Under the pieces are notes generated by a model. The model was not told the DNA's origin. It did no database searches and saw only the letters and a program-made list of their open reading frames with translations. A program made the translations under genes and the position numbers. Below, piece by piece: positions 48,249 through 58,708 of a stretch of DNA of 64,000 nt. The number at the start of each line of letters is the position of its first letter. Positions within the stretch are counted from its first letter, which is position 1. The stretch is from an uncultured Eubacterium sp. Its GTDB lineage: Bacteria; Bacillota; Clostridia; Lachnospirales; Lachnospiraceae. The DNA is taken from NCBI GenBank assembly GCA_945946665.1, contig CAMEWO010000001.1, forward strand, positions 124,001 through 188,000, written 5' to 3'.

Positions 48249-48278
48249 ATTATACACACAGGAAGGAAAAAATGTTAA
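48249..48278 (-). promoter_or_regulatory. Promoter of the TIR-like gene
   Basis: On the minus strand TTAACA (48273-48278), an 18-base spacer and a perfect TATAAT (48249-48254), about 38 bases before the start codon. The TIR-like gene is therefore probably its own unit. Confidence 0.55.
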
Positions 48279-48314
48279 AAGTGCGATGAAACGCCCTTTA
48301 TTTGTCATGAAAAA

Positions 48315-49802
48315 TTATATTCCAAGAATTTTCTTAACTGTATCACACATCTTGTCTGCATCACATACAGTATTGTGAAGCACAGGAGCTGTTCTGATTT
48401 CCTCAATGGCAGCTGGAACTGCTACATTAGAAAGTCTGCTCAATTCATCTACAAGTTCAAAATCTCCCATAGAATCATATTTCTTATCGATAGCATTAAG
48501 AACACTTCTTGTAAACTTAAATGGACTTGCTGTTGATGCAATAACTGTCTTAGTATCATCCTTAGTCTCTGACTTATATTTGTCATAAACTGCAGCAGCT
48601 ACTGCTGTATGAGTATCAATTACATATCCTGTATCCTCATACAATTTCTTAATGGTAGCAGCATCCTCTTCTTCTGATGCGAAATTACCATAGAAATCAG
48701 ACAGCTTCTCTCTCATGTCATCCGTAATGGTATACTTGCCTACAGTCTTTAACTGGTTCATCAGCTGGGCATTCTTATCTGCACTGTTTCCGGCAATCAT
48801 ATAGATAAGTCTCTCCAGATTACTTGAAACAAGAATATCCATAGATGGTGATGTTGTAAGTACAAACTCTCTGTTTCTGTCATATTCACCTGTCTTGAAG
48901 AAGTCAAACAATACCTTGTTCTCATTAGATGCACAGATAAGCTTGTTGATAGGAAGTCCCATATTCTTTGCATAGAATGCAGCAAGAATATTACCGAAAT
49001 TACCTGTTGGAACAACAACATTAATCTTCTCGCCCTTCTTTATCTCACCATTAGCAAGAAGTCTTGTATATGCATACACATAATATACAATCTGTGGGCA
49101 GAGACGGCCGATATTAATTGAATTGGCAGATGAAAACTGGAATCCTGCAGCATCCATCTCCTTCTCCAGAGCCTTGTCGCTGAATATATTCTTAACACCT
49201 GTCTGGGCATCATCAAAATTACCGTGAATACCAACTACATATGTATTATCACCCTTCTGGGTAATCATCTGCTTCTCCTGGATTGGACTTACACCATTCT
49301 TAGGATAGAATACAATTATCTTGGTTCCCTTAACATCTGCAAAGCCTGCAAGGGCAGCTTTACCTGTATCACCAGATGTGGCAGTAAGAATAACTATATC
49401 ATTCTTAACATTATTCTTCTTTGCAGAAGTTATCAGAAGATGTGGAAGAATTGAGAGAGCCATATCCTTAAAGGCAATTGTCTTTCCATGGAAAAGCTCA
49501 AGATAATATGCCCCGTCTGCCTTTACAAGAGGAGCAATCTCATCTGTATCAAACTTTGAATCATAGGCGCTGTTAACACAGTGCTTTAATTCTTCCTCTG
49601 TAAAGTCATCAAGCATAAGCTTCATAACCTCATATGCAACACCTTTGTAGTCCATGGCTGAAAGTTCTTCGAGACTCTTATCCAGTTCAGGAATTGATTC
49701 TGGAACAAAAAGTCCCCCGTCTGGTGCAAGACCTTTCAGAATAGCCTGTGACGCTGTTACTTTAACGCTGTCATCTCTTGTACTTTTATAAATCATACTC
49801 AT
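48315..49802 (-). CDS. thrC: Threonine synthase
   Basis: ThrC converts O-phosphohomoserine to threonine with PLP. About 495 residues: the MIYKSTRDDSVKVTASQAI start, LELFHGKTIAFKDMALSILP with the PLP lysine in FKD, ATSGDTGKAALAGF, VVPTGNFGNILAAFYAKNMGLPI and STASPFKFTRSV. It is the long type found in E. coli and many anaerobes. I place the start at 49802; an ATG two codons later is possible. No other threonine genes are nearby. Confidence 0.94.
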   Translation of the reverse strand: MSMIYKSTRDDSVKVTASQAILKGLAPDGGLFVPESIPELDKSLEELSAMDYKGVAYEVMKLMLDDFTEEELKHCVNSAYDSKFDTDEIAPLVKADGAYYLELFHGKTIAFKDMALSILPHLLITSAKKNNVKNDIVILTATSGDTGKAALAGFADVKGTKIIVFYPKNGVSPIQEKQMITQKGDNTYVVGIHGNFDDAQTGVKNIFSDKALEKEMDAAGFQFSSANSINIGRLCPQIVYYVYAYTRLLANGEIKKGEKINVVVPTGNFGNILAAFYAKNMGLPINKLICASNENKVLFDFFKTGEYDRNREFVLTTSPSMDILVSSNLERLIYMIAGNSADKNAQLMNQLKTVGKYTITDDMREKLSDFYGNFASEEEDAATIKKLYEDTGYVIDTHTAVAAAVYDKYKSETKDDTKTVIASTASPFKFTRSVLNAIDKKYDSMGDFELVDELSRLSNVAVPAAIEEIRTAPVLHNTVCDADKMCDTVKKILGI

Positions 49803-49888
49803 TTCTTTCCACCTCATAAAAGATTAATAGTTAATAATACAATTAAAATGAATTATACATAAGCCATATCTCATATGTCAAGGTAATT

Positions 49889-51502
49889 TCACACCTTAAA
49901 ACATCCTCCTCCAACAAACTCTCTCAATATAGAGTTATTAGGAATATATTCTGTCTGACATGTAAGGAAATAATCCAGGAATTTAAGAAGTCTCTTCGCC
50001 TCATAATATTCCGGCTCATTCTCTCCAATGGAAAACAAAAGCGGTTCAACATATGGTTTCAGTACAGATATTTCGTATGCCAGTGAAGAATTAAACATAA
50101 CATCTGCCTGCTCCTGATAAGGGAAAATATTCTTTTCCTCACCACGTCTTACCGACTCCCACATAGACAGGGTTTTCTTCGCTGATGCCCCTCTTGTCCT
50201 ATAATCCCTTACCATTCTTCTTATTAATCTTCCGTCAGTTGAAGCAACCCGGTTATGTTCATCTACATTCAGCTGTGTTAACGCACTGATATATATCTTG
50301 AACTTACTCTCCACAGGAAGAGAATATGAAAGCTTGTCATTCAGGCAATGGATGCCTTCAATTACAAGAATATCATCTTCACCAAGTTTCAGGGTCTTTC
50401 CGTTATACTCCTTCCTGCCAATCTTGAAATTAAATGTTGGCATAGATACCTCTTCACCTGCAAGAAGCCGGGTCATATGGTTGTTAAAAAGTTCTACGTC
50501 AACTGCCTCCAAAGCTTCAAAGTCATAATCACCATTCTCATCTACAGGAGTCTGTTCTCTTTCTACAAAATAGTCATCCACAGCAATAGGATGTGGCTTA
50601 AATCCCCTTGCCATAAGCTGTATTGACAGTCTGTGGCTGAATGTAGTCTTTCCTGATGAGGAAGGTCCTGCAATCATGACAAATTTAATGCCAGGACGGC
50701 TCTCAATCATCTTAACGATTTCAGTAATTTTCTGTTCCTGCAAAGCCTCATGGACAAGCATCATCTCTCCAATATTGCCCTTTGCAATATGCTCATTAAG
50801 AGCCCCTACAGTATGCATATCAAGCATCTCAGACCACATTGTTGTCTCTTTAAGTACATTAAACAGCTTGGCAGGAGGTGCGAACTCCGGCACAGCTTCC
50901 GGATTCTTTTTCACTGGAAGCTGGAGAACAAATCCATCATCATAGGTAAACAGTTCAAATACCGACAACATCCCTGTTGAAGGAGCCATATATCCATAAA
51001 AATAATCTTCATAACCATCAAGGTTATATACGTTGACTGTTGAACCTCTTCTGTATTTAAAGAGCTGGGTCTTATCCTTCATGCCATATTCTTTGAAAAG
51101 TTCCATGGCATCCCTGGTGCTTATTGTCCTTTTAGTGATAGGCATATCAGCTTTGACACATTCATTCATTCTTTCCCGGACTTTATCAATAAACTCTTTA
51201 GTAATCTTACTGCCGTTAACCGCCCTGCAGTACAATCCCTTGCTTATTGAATACTCCACACTTATCTGCCCCACACTGCCATCTGTATCCACATCATCTA
51301 TAGCCTTCAATGCCAGAAATAAGACACTTCTTCTGTAAACCTCATTTCCAATGGTTGATGCTGTGGTTATAAACTCACACTCATCACTCTCAACTTCTAT
51401 ATCCTTTATCTCACGCAATACTCCTGAAACCTTGGCAAGAATTATCTGATTGCTGAATCTGTGCTGTTCTTCCTTTGCCAGCTTTGACAAAATCGTTTTC
51501 AT
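49889..51502 (-). CDS. Nucleoside (uridine) kinase with ThrRS-like N-terminal domain
   Basis: A 537-residue two-part protein. The first 210 residues resemble the editing-domain region of threonyl-tRNA synthetase (MELFKEYGMKDKTQLFKYRRGSTVNVYNL near 133-160 and GYMAPSTGML). The C-terminal kinase has P-loop GPSSSGKT (279-286), IAVDDYFVER and the phosphoribulokinase/uridine kinase substrate segment DYDFEALEAVDVELFNNHM. It probably phosphorylates uridine or another nucleoside; what the N-terminal part does is unknown. It lies 12 bases after trmK. Confidence 0.85.
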   Translation of the reverse strand: MKTILSKLAKEEQHRFSNQIILAKVSGVLREIKDIEVESDECEFITTASTIGNEVYRRSVLFLALKAIDDVDTDGSVGQISVEYSISKGLYCRAVNGSKITKEFIDKVRERMNECVKADMPITKRTISTRDAMELFKEYGMKDKTQLFKYRRGSTVNVYNLDGYEDYFYGYMAPSTGMLSVFELFTYDDGFVLQLPVKKNPEAVPEFAPPAKLFNVLKETTMWSEMLDMHTVGALNEHIAKGNIGEMMLVHEALQEQKITEIVKMIESRPGIKFVMIAGPSSSGKTTFSHRLSIQLMARGFKPHPIAVDDYFVEREQTPVDENGDYDFEALEAVDVELFNNHMTRLLAGEEVSMPTFNFKIGRKEYNGKTLKLGEDDILVIEGIHCLNDKLSYSLPVESKFKIYISALTQLNVDEHNRVASTDGRLIRRMVRDYRTRGASAKKTLSMWESVRRGEEKNIFPYQEQADVMFNSSLAYEISVLKPYVEPLLFSIGENEPEYYEAKRLLKFLDYFLTCQTEYIPNNSILREFVGGGCFKV

Positions 51503-51513
51503 TACCGGGCCTC

Positions 51514-52218
51514 CTAATCATTAAAATATTCCAATGCTCTCCTGATATAATACAGTTCCATCTCAACCTGGGCTTTTCTTTCTTTGGCTCCAGCTCTGGT
51601 AACTGTATCCAGTATTTTTAAATTGGTATCCAGTTCCCTGTTCAAATACTGGTACATGTCCTGATTACGGTTTTCAAGGTTATCCTTTCCGTATCTTAAA
51701 TATAATTCAAACTCAGGATTGAATCTGCAGTCCATTATAGAATAAAACTGGTTATCCTCTTTAATGAAATTCTCCCTGACAACCGTATATCCTGCGGAGA
51801 CCAGAAACTGTCTGAATTCCTTTATCTCTGACTGTGGAGAAACAATTATCTGTGTATTCTCTGAATACTTGTCCTTTCCTCTTGTCAGTATACTCTGGAT
51901 AAGCCTTCCACCCATACCACATATTGTGATGGTGTCTGCTTCAAGAGGCTTTAATTCATCCAGGCCATCTGACAGCCTGAGTTCAACTTTTTCCTGCACT
52001 CCATACAGTCTGACGTTAGATTCAGCCTTATTAAGAGGCTGAATTCTTACATCCATGGCAATAACCCTGTCAGCAATATTATTCTTTGCAAGATATACAG
52101 GCAGGTATCCATGGTCGGTTCCAATATCCGCCACACACCTGTGTCCTGTATCCTTAATCCAGTCTGCCACACAGGAAAGTCTTTTTGATAAACTGTATCC
52201 TTCCATTGTAGTTCCCAT
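51514..52218 (-). CDS. trmK: tRNA (adenine(22)-N1)-methyltransferase
   Basis: TrmK methylates N1 of A22 in tRNAs, using SAM. The 234 residues show LSKRLSCVADWI, the SAM-binding ADIGTDHGYLPVYLAKN (motif I), AMDVRIQPLNKAESN, and DTITICGMGGRLIQSIL (motif IV). The C-terminal coiled coil with LDTVTRAGAKERKAQVEMELYYI is typical. The start overlaps the rpoD stop as TAATG, and rpoD-trmK linkage is common in Firmicutes. Confidence 0.92.
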   Translation of the reverse strand: MGTTMEGYSLSKRLSCVADWIKDTGHRCVADIGTDHGYLPVYLAKNNIADRVIAMDVRIQPLNKAESNVRLYGVQEKVELRLSDGLDELKPLEADTITICGMGGRLIQSILTRGKDKYSENTQIIVSPQSEIKEFRQFLVSAGYTVVRENFIKEDNQFYSIMDCRFNPEFELYLRYGKDNLENRNQDMYQYLNRELDTNLKILDTVTRAGAKERKAQVEMELYYIRRALEYFND

Positions 52219-53831
52219 TAATCAAGATAATCCTTAAGCTTTCTGCTTCTGCTTGGATGTCTTAACTTTCTTAATGCCTTTGCCTCAATCTGTCTTATAC
52301 GCTCTCTTGTTACGTTAAACTCTTTACCGACTTCCTCAAGTGTTCTTGCTCTTCCGTCATCCATACCGAAACGAAGTCTAAGAACCTTCTGCTCTCTGTC
52401 TGTAAGTGTTCCAAGAACCTCTACAAGCTGCTCCTTAAGGAGTGTTGAAGCTGCTGCATCTGCAGGAACAGGAACATTATCATCCTGAATAAAGTCTCCA
52501 AGATGGCTGTCCTCTTCCTCACCGATTGGTGTCTCTAAAGATACAGGCTCCTGGCTGATCTTCTGGATTTCACGCACCCTCTCCACTGGAATATCCATAG
52601 CTTCGGCAATTTCCTCCGGTGAAGGTTCTCTTCCTAACTCCTGAAGAAGCTGTCTTGATACTCTTACAAGCTTGTTAATTGTTTCAACCATATGGACAGG
52701 AATACGTATTGTCCTTGCCTGGTCAGCAATAGCTCTTGTAATAGCCTGTCTTATCCACCATGTTGCATAAGTACTGAATTTAAAGCCCTTTCTATAATTA
52801 AACTTTTCAACAGCCTTAATCAGTCCTAAGTTTCCCTCCTGAATAAGATCAAGGAAAAGCATTCCTCGTCCTACATATCTCTTAGCTATGCTGACAACCA
52901 GTCTTAAATTAGCTTCAGCAAGCCGCTTCTTTGCCTCCTGGTCACCCTGCTCCATTCTCTTTGCATACTCAATCTCTTCCTCAGCAGAAAGAAGTGGTAC
53001 CTTACCTATCTCCTTAAGGTACATTCTTACGGGATCATCAAGACCAATGCCATCAGGAACTGATAAATCAATTTTCTCAATATTGATTTCATCGTCATCA
53101 TCCAGGAGAATATCTTCATCATCATCGACGTCATCTGACATCTTTACATCTACATTGTTAGTTTCCAGAAACTCGAATACCTTCTCCATCTTGTCAGCCT
53201 CAAAATCTGAATCAAGGAAGAAATTCATAATCTCCTGATATTCAAGAACATTTTTCTTCTTCTTCGCAAGTGTAAGAAGTCCCTTGCATTTTTCCTCAAA
53301 CTTTGCAGCAGAATCAGCAGGATTTTCATCCTGTGAATCATCATCAGACTCTTTTATATCCTCATCTGTCAAATAATCGTCTGCAATCTCTTCTGCTGCC
53401 TCTGTATCTTCAGCCTTTGAAACCTTTGCTGTTTTTCGGGCAGGTTTCTTTTCAGCTGTCTTCTTAGAAGTCTTCTTTTCAGCAGGTTTCTTTTCTTCCA
53501 GATTATCTTCAGCTTCATTCTTTACAGGCTTTTTCTCATCTGTTTTCTTCTCTGCCGTTTTCTTTTCTGATGCTTTCTTTCCTGCCGGCTTCTTAGCTGG
53601 TGTTTCCTTCTCTTCTGTTTCCTTTTCTGCTGTTTTCTTCTCTGGTGTTTTCTTTCCTGCCGGCTTCCCTGCTGCCTTTTTCTCTACAGACTCTTCATCA
53701 GCTTTCTTCTCTTCTGCCTTTTTATCAGCAGTCTTCTTTGCTGACTTTGCTGCAGGTTTCTTTTCTTTAACTGTTGCAGCCTCTTTAGTTTCTAATTCCT
53801 TTTCCTCGATTGCCTCGTTCTTCTTAGCCAT
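52218..53831 (-). CDS. rpoD: Primary sigma factor RpoD (sigma-A) with long Lys/Glu/Ala/Pro-rich tail
   Basis: The housekeeping sigma factor. The C-terminal 270 residues hold region 1.2 ([18 protein letters not shown] from 265), region 2 ([14 protein letters not shown]), region 3 ([12 protein letters not shown]) and region 4 ([39 protein letters not shown]). Region 1.1 lies near 175-228, followed by an acidic [13 protein letters not shown] stretch. Residues 1-140 are a low-complexity tail of repeats such as KKPAEKK, KKTAEKK and KPAGKK, resembling histone H1 tails. The tail makes the protein about 150 residues longer than usual. It lies between dnaG and trmK. Confidence 0.95.
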   Translation of the reverse strand: MAKKNEAIEEKELETKEAATVKEKKPAAKSAKKTADKKAEEKKADEESVEKKAAGKPAGKKTPEKKTAEKETEEKETPAKKPAGKKASEKKTAEKKTDEKKPVKNEAEDNLEEKKPAEKKTSKKTAEKKPARKTAKVSKAEDTEAAEEIADDYLTDEDIKESDDDSQDENPADSAAKFEEKCKGLLTLAKKKKNVLEYQEIMNFFLDSDFEADKMEKVFEFLETNNVDVKMSDDVDDDEDILLDDDDEINIEKIDLSVPDGIGLDDPVRMYLKEIGKVPLLSAEEEIEYAKRMEQGDQEAKKRLAEANLRLVVSIAKRYVGRGMLFLDLIQEGNLGLIKAVEKFNYRKGFKFSTYATWWIRQAITRAIADQARTIRIPVHMVETINKLVRVSRQLLQELGREPSPEEIAEAMDIPVERVREIQKISQEPVSLETPIGEEEDSHLGDFIQDDNVPVPADAAASTLLKEQLVEVLGTLTDREQKVLRLRFGMDDGRARTLEEVGKEFNVTRERIRQIEAKALRKLRHPSRSRKLKDYLD

Positions 53832-53853
53832 ATTGGTATCCTTTCCCTTTAAA

Positions 53854-55599
53854 TTATAAATATATGTGAATATTCTTAAGTTTTAACTGTTGTGTCATTA
53901 TATCCTGAAGTACCTTTGGATCTGTAGTATTCTTAAGTGCATAATCGAGACTGTTGCTCTTTACCTTTATAACAGTATCATTAAGGGCTTTCTGACGCTC
54001 TGCCGCATTAAGATTATCACTTAAATCAGCAGAGAACAGATCCGCCACTTCGTTGTGTTCTTCTTCTGTCTCATAGGTATTAATAATTGCAGCAGGATTA
54101 ACACTTCCTGAATCAAACTGCTCGTAAAGCTTTTTTGCCACATCGTTCAACAGGGAATCTATGAAATCTTCCGGCATAATATACTCCCTTACCCGGGCAA
54201 ACACCTCCGGATCGTCAATCATCCATGTAAGAAGTATTTTTTCCGCCTGCCGTACACCGCTTTCCCTTTTTTTCTTCTTGACCTGTGGATTTAATGATGG
54301 TCTTTCACTGCGGATAATTCCCTCTTTATTGCCAAGGTTTGCCACCATCTCTCTCATTCCATCATAATTAATATTAAACTGCTGACACACAGCTTTCATA
54401 TAATTATCACGCTCCAGGCGTTCCGAAAATGTAACCAGTTTCTCAGCCACATTTCTCTCAAAGCTTGTCTCTCCCTCTGGATCTTTCCTGTCATAGTTTC
54501 GCTCCAGAATCTTAATTTCATACATAAAACTGTTACTTGCCTTGTCAATTCTTTCCTGAAAGGCCTCAGTTCCCAATGCTTTAATGAACTCATCCGGATC
54601 TTTATAGGGTTCCATATTGATAACTCTTGTAGACAGTCCTGCTTCCTTAAGGATAGGTATGGCACGCATAGCTGCTTTAACTCCCGCCTCATCACTATCG
54701 TAAGTTATAAGTACATTATCCGTATACCTTTTCATCAGACTGGCCTGTCCAGGTGTAAGTGCTGTTCCAAGAGAAGCAACAGCCTGTGTAAATCCTGCCT
54801 GGTGAAGGCTTATTACATCCATGTAACCCTCACATATTATCAGGTTGTTCTTTCTGGCTGTTCTGGCAATATTCAATCCATACAGATTCCTGCTTTTATC
54901 AAACAGCTTTGTCTCCGGTGAATTGAGATACTTTGGTTTTGCATCACCAAGAACTCTTCCTCCAAATCCAATAACTTTATTATTAATGTCCATAATCGGA
55001 AACATTACTCTGTTAAAGAACTTGTCGTTAACTCCTCTCTCATATGAAAACAGCCCTGATTCCTTAAGAATTTCATCATCAAACCCTTTCTCTTTCAGAT
55101 ACCTGTAAACAGAGGAGCCCTGGGCAGAATATCCAAGGCCGAATTTCTTGATGGTTTCATCACTCAGTCCTCTTTTCTTAAGGTAATTTAGTCCCAGACT
55201 GCCATGTTCTGTCCTAAGCTGTGCGTAATAATATGTTGCCGCCAGCTTGTTTATCTCAAGAAGCTGGGCTTTAATACCACGCTCTTTCCGTTCTTCATCA
55301 TTGTAATCTGTCTCTGGAAGTTCCATTCCTGCCCTGTCTGCAAGAAATTTTACCGCTTCAGGAAATGTGTAATTCTCATATTCCATTATAAATGTCACCA
55401 CATTCCCTCCTGCTCCGCATCCAAAGCAGTGATATAGCTGTCTTGAACCAGATACAGAGAAGGAAGGTGACTTCTCATTATGGAATGGACACAATCCAAC
55501 ATAGGAGCTGCCATTCTTCTTTAGTTTAATATACCCCGAAATCACATCAACAATATCATTCCTTGATATGACTTCATCAATTATCTGTCTTGAATACAT
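53854..55599 (-). CDS. dnaG: DNA primase
   Basis: DnaG makes RNA primers for replication. The 581-residue protein has the CHC2 zinc ribbon (C37, H40, C58, C61), the catalytic core with [14 protein letters not shown] and [22 protein letters not shown], the TOPRIM motif [13 protein letters not shown] with YDSDEAG, and a C-terminal helicase-binding domain. It lies between dgt and rpoD, the standard macromolecular-synthesis operon order. Confidence 0.96.
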   Translation of the reverse strand: MYSRQIIDEVISRNDIVDVISGYIKLKKNGSSYVGLCPFHNEKSPSFSVSGSRQLYHCFGCGAGGNVVTFIMEYENYTFPEAVKFLADRAGMELPETDYNDEERKERGIKAQLLEINKLAATYYYAQLRTEHGSLGLNYLKKRGLSDETIKKFGLGYSAQGSSVYRYLKEKGFDDEILKESGLFSYERGVNDKFFNRVMFPIMDINNKVIGFGGRVLGDAKPKYLNSPETKLFDKSRNLYGLNIARTARKNNLIICEGYMDVISLHQAGFTQAVASLGTALTPGQASLMKRYTDNVLITYDSDEAGVKAAMRAIPILKEAGLSTRVINMEPYKDPDEFIKALGTEAFQERIDKASNSFMYEIKILERNYDRKDPEGETSFERNVAEKLVTFSERLERDNYMKAVCQQFNINYDGMREMVANLGNKEGIIRSERPSLNPQVKKKKRESGVRQAEKILLTWMIDDPEVFARVREYIMPEDFIDSLLNDVAKKLYEQFDSGSVNPAAIINTYETEEEHNEVADLFSADLSDNLNAAERQKALNDTVIKVKSNSLDYALKNTTDPKVLQDIMTQQLKLKNIHIYL

Positions 55600-55602
55600 T
55601 AT

Positions 55603-56607
55603 TTAACCCTTCCATGACTTAGGCACATATATTTCCATAAACTTTGAAACACAGTACTGGTCTGTCATGCCTGATATGTAATCACATACTACTCTTTCCA
55701 GTTCTTCTCCCTCATCAATAAACTGCTTGAAATTATCAGGAAGAGCGTCAACATTAGCCACATAGTAGTTGTACAGCTCTGTTATCAGCTTGTATGCCTT
55801 AACCTCCTCGCTCTTGGCTGTGGGATTGGTATACAGATTGCTGAACATATACTGCCTGAGACTGTTCATTGCATCTCCAATCTCCTGTGACATGTATATA
55901 CCATCCTTATCACGGCTGCTGACAATAATGTCATTAATGAGAGTATTAAGTCTTTCCTTGGTGGAATTACCAAGAATACTTGTATATATCTTAGGAATAT
56001 CATTCTCAGCAAATATTCCCGCCCTTATGGCATCATCGATATCATGGTTAATGTAGGCTATTTTATCTGAAAGTCTTACCACATTTCCCTCTAATGTAGC
56101 GGGTTTACCCGATGTTCTGTGATTCATGATACCATCTCTTACCTCCCAGGTAAGATTAAGTCCTTTACCATCATTCTCCAGAAGTTCTACCACCCTGACG
56201 CTTTGTTTGTAATGAGCAAAGCCTGATGGACACAGCTTATCAAGTGTCCTCTCCCCGGCATGGCCAAATGGAGTGTGTCCAAGATCATGTCCCAGGGCAA
56301 TGGCCTCTATTAAATCCTCATTAAGCTTTAATGCCCTTCCTATGCTTCTTGCAATCTGGGCAACCTCCAGTGTATGTGTAAGTCTGGTTCTGTAATGATC
56401 CCCGGCAGGAGCCAGAAAAACCTGGGTCTTATGCTTTAATCTCCTGAATGATTTACAATGTAGAATTCTGTCCCTGTCCCTCTGGTAGATAGTTCTCATG
56501 TCACACTGGGGTTCTTCCCTGTCCCGTCCCCTTGACTGGTCACTGAAACTGGCATAGGGGCTCATATATTCATGTTCTCTTTTTTCCTGTTCCTCACGTA
56601 TATTCAT
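55603..56607 (-). CDS. dgt: dGTP triphosphohydrolase-like HD-domain protein
   Basis: The 334-residue protein hydrolyses dNTPs to nucleoside and triphosphate. It shows RTIYQRDRDRILHCKSFRRLKHKTQVF, TRLTHTLEVAQIARSIGRALKLN with the first HD histidine, ALGHDLGHTPFGHAGE with the HD doublet, and NHDIDDAI. It is the short Dgt2-like type found upstream of dnaG in Clostridia. dnaG follows after three bases. AGGGATAG precedes the ATG. Confidence 0.92.
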   Translation of the reverse strand: MNIREEQEKREHEYMSPYASFSDQSRGRDREEPQCDMRTIYQRDRDRILHCKSFRRLKHKTQVFLAPAGDHYRTRLTHTLEVAQIARSIGRALKLNEDLIEAIALGHDLGHTPFGHAGERTLDKLCPSGFAHYKQSVRVVELLENDGKGLNLTWEVRDGIMNHRTSGKPATLEGNVVRLSDKIAYINHDIDDAIRAGIFAENDIPKIYTSILGNSTKERLNTLINDIIVSSRDKDGIYMSQEIGDAMNSLRQYMFSNLYTNPTAKSEEVKAYKLITELYNYYVANVDALPDNFKQFIDEGEELERVVCDYISGMTDQYCVSKFMEIYVPKSWKG

Positions 56608-56762
56608 ATCTATCCCTGTAGATTCCCAGCCATACTAACACAATCCTGGCATTAAGAATCATCCTTAACCATAGAATACTCTGTAATAGCTTTCAAAAAG
56701 TGCGCCTATTAAATAGTTTCTACGTTGTTTCTTAATTTCCTTTTTTTATTTTTAAGGTCTGG

Positions 56763-57119
56763 TCAGGAAAAAAATGATCCTGCGAAGCCTCCTGCTAAAC
56801 ACAGGGCAAATGCCAGAAGAATCCCTGTTACATCCATGGCAATTCCTTTATTCAGGATAAGAGAAACAAGAAAAATAACTGCATAATATGCAAATCCGGC
56901 TGCCATCCCCCATAGTACTCTTCTGCTTTTTATCTTCCTGCCAATTACAAAACCTGAGACAGCTGTGGACAGAATATATATACAGTATATACCTGTTGTC
57001 ACAACTGTTTCCTTCATCCCTGTCTTGAATGCAATCAGTGCAAGAACAAGTAAAAGAACTGCTGTCACAAAATAAGCCACAACTATGGTCTGGATTAATT
57101 TAATAATTTTATCAGTCAA
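56763..57119 (-). CDS. TIGR04086-type small membrane protein
   Basis: The 118-residue protein has four membrane spans: about 8-30, 38-58, 68-88 and 95-117. The pattern VTTGIYCIYILSTAVSGFVIGRKIKSRRVLWG and the second half LLNKGI...LAFALCLAGGFAG matches the TIGR04086 membrane family of Firmicutes, whose role is unknown. It is divergent from the CNNM gene and probably has its own promoter. Confidence 0.7.
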   Translation of the reverse strand: MTDKIIKLIQTIVVAYFVTAVLLLVLALIAFKTGMKETVVTTGIYCIYILSTAVSGFVIGRKIKSRRVLWGMAAGFAYYAVIFLVSLILNKGIAMDVTGILLAFALCLAGGFAGSFFS

Positions 57120-57194
57120 CTTCCCCTCCAGATAATTTTATATATATTTTACTTATTCTTTAGTGTATTCACATACTTATAAGACTATGACGTA

Positions 57195-57223
57195 TTGACT
57201 TATTAATATTAATTCTGTATATT
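57195..57223 (+). promoter_or_regulatory. Promoter of the CNNM/CorC-type gene
   Basis: TTGACT (57195-57200), a 17-base spacer and TATATT (57218-57223). A small perfect palindrome TGGGAA-TCA-TTCCCA (57239-57253) lies in the leader, about 35 bases before the start, and could be an operator or a small hairpin. Confidence 0.65.
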
Positions 57224-57287
57224 TAATACATTATATTCTGGGAATCATTCCCAATATTATTTATATATAAAAAGGAGTTGGTTTTTT

Positions 57288-58571
57288 TTGGATACGGATA
57301 GTATCATACAGTTAGTTTTTATTATTATTTTATTGCTGCTTTCAGCATTTTTCTCATCAGCAGAGACAGCATTTACCACAGTTAACAGGATTAAAATCCG
57401 TTCACTGATTGAATCAGGCAACAAGCGTGCCATGACTGTTGACAGAATTATTGAGAATAAAGGAAAAATGCTTTCAGCTATTCTGATTGGTAATAATATT
57501 GTAAATCTGAGTGCATCTACTCTCACTACATCCCTTGTAATAAGCTTGTGGGGCAACTATGCAACAGGTATTGCAACAGGTATTCTTACAATTCTTGTAC
57601 TTATATTTGGTGAAATATCTCCAAAGACTGCTGCAACACTGTATGCTGATAAGTTTGCACTGGCTTATGCACCGGTTATCAGAGGGCTGATGACTGTACT
57701 CACACCTGTTATATTTATTATAGATAAGCTAGCCGGTGTTGTTCTTAAGCTTCTCGGGCTGGACCAGAAGAACATGAATCAGGCTATTACTGAAGAGGAA
57801 CTCCGTACATTTGTGGATGTAAGCCACGAAGATGGCGTTATTGAACAGGAAGAAAAGGAAATTATCAATAACCTGTTTGATTTCGGAGAATCCAAAGTCA
57901 AGGACATTATGATTCCAAGAATCGATATGTCACTTATTGATGTGGAATCAGATTATCTTGATGTTATTAATATATACAAAGAAACTAAATATTCCAGATT
58001 CCCGGTATATGAAGACAATCCTGACAATGTTGTGGGTGTTTTGAATATTAAGGATCTTATTACAGCTCCAACAGGCCAGGCATTTAATCTGAAAAGTATA
58101 ATGAGAAAGCCATATTTTGTATACGAGCAGAAAAATACCTCTGAACTTTTCAGGGAGATGCAGAAAGACTCCATCAGTATTGCTATTGTAATTGATGAAT
58201 ATGGTACTTCTGTTGGTATGGTAACCACTGAAGATCTGTTAGAGGAGATTGTTGGTGATATCCGAGACGAATATGACCAGGATGAGGAAGAAGAATTCAA
58301 GCAGCTTGCTTCTCATGTATACCGGATTGATGCTGCATATAAGCTTGATGACATTAACAGCGAGATTGGATGTCACCTTGAATCTGACGATAACGATTCT
58401 ATCGGCGGATACATAATCGAAAAACTTGACCGTTTTCCAAAGACCGGTGACCACTTTACCATTGATAATCTTGAATTTATCATTGAGAAAGCATCTAAGG
58501 CAAGAATTGATTCAATCCTTATGAAGGTTCATGAAGATGAATCTTCTGATGACAATACTAAGAATGATTAA
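57288..58571 (+). CDS. CNNM/CBS/CorC-domain transporter (HlyC family)
   Basis: A 427-residue inner-membrane protein of the CNNM/CorB type, linked to Mg2+ or Co2+ export or sensing. Residues 1-180 are the CNNM membrane domain with SAFFSSAETAFTTVNRIK; residues about 200-330 are a CBS-domain pair (VKDIMIPRIDM, FPVYEDN, GMVTTEDLLEEIVGDI); the rest is the CorC_HlyC domain. The start is a TTG at 57288, with GGAG ten bases upstream; no in-frame ATG lies nearby. Functional substrate is inferred from the family. Confidence 0.9.
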   Translation: MDTDSIIQLVFIIILLLLSAFFSSAETAFTTVNRIKIRSLIESGNKRAMTVDRIIENKGKMLSAILIGNNIVNLSASTLTTSLVISLWGNYATGIATGILTILVLIFGEISPKTAATLYADKFALAYAPVIRGLMTVLTPVIFIIDKLAGVVLKLLGLDQKNMNQAITEEELRTFVDVSHEDGVIEQEEKEIINNLFDFGESKVKDIMIPRIDMSLIDVESDYLDVINIYKETKYSRFPVYEDNPDNVVGVLNIKDLITAPTGQAFNLKSIMRKPYFVYEQKNTSELFREMQKDSISIAIVIDEYGTSVGMVTTEDLLEEIVGDIRDEYDQDEEEEFKQLASHVYRIDAAYKLDDINSEIGCHLESDDNDSIGGYIIEKLDRFPKTGDHFTIDNLEFIIEKASKARIDSILMKVHEDESSDDNTKND

Positions 58572-58606
58572 TCAGATTTAACCAGCCGTTATAATCACAT
58601 AACAAT

Positions 58607-58693
58607 AAAAGAGTGAGTATCAGAAGGAAGTGTTTGTTCCCCGTATAGGGAAATCACTTAACTTCCTGCTGAATACTCACTCTTATTTTTTTT
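58607..58693. terminator. Bidirectional terminator between the CNNM gene and the Tad-like cluster
   Basis: AAGAGTGAGTAT (58610-58620) pairs with ATACTCACTCTT (58673-58684), with AGGAAGT/ACTTCCT inside. On the plus strand TTATTTTTTTT follows; on the minus strand TTTTATTG follows. It serves both convergent genes. Confidence 0.8.
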
Positions 58694-58708
58694 ATCCCTG
58701 CTTATATA

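Noticed and set aside
53410-53831. The repeats at the start of rpoD as a separate gene or frameshift.
   Set aside because: The frame is open throughout, has a start codon 22 bases from dnaG, and runs without break into region 1.1, so it is one protein.
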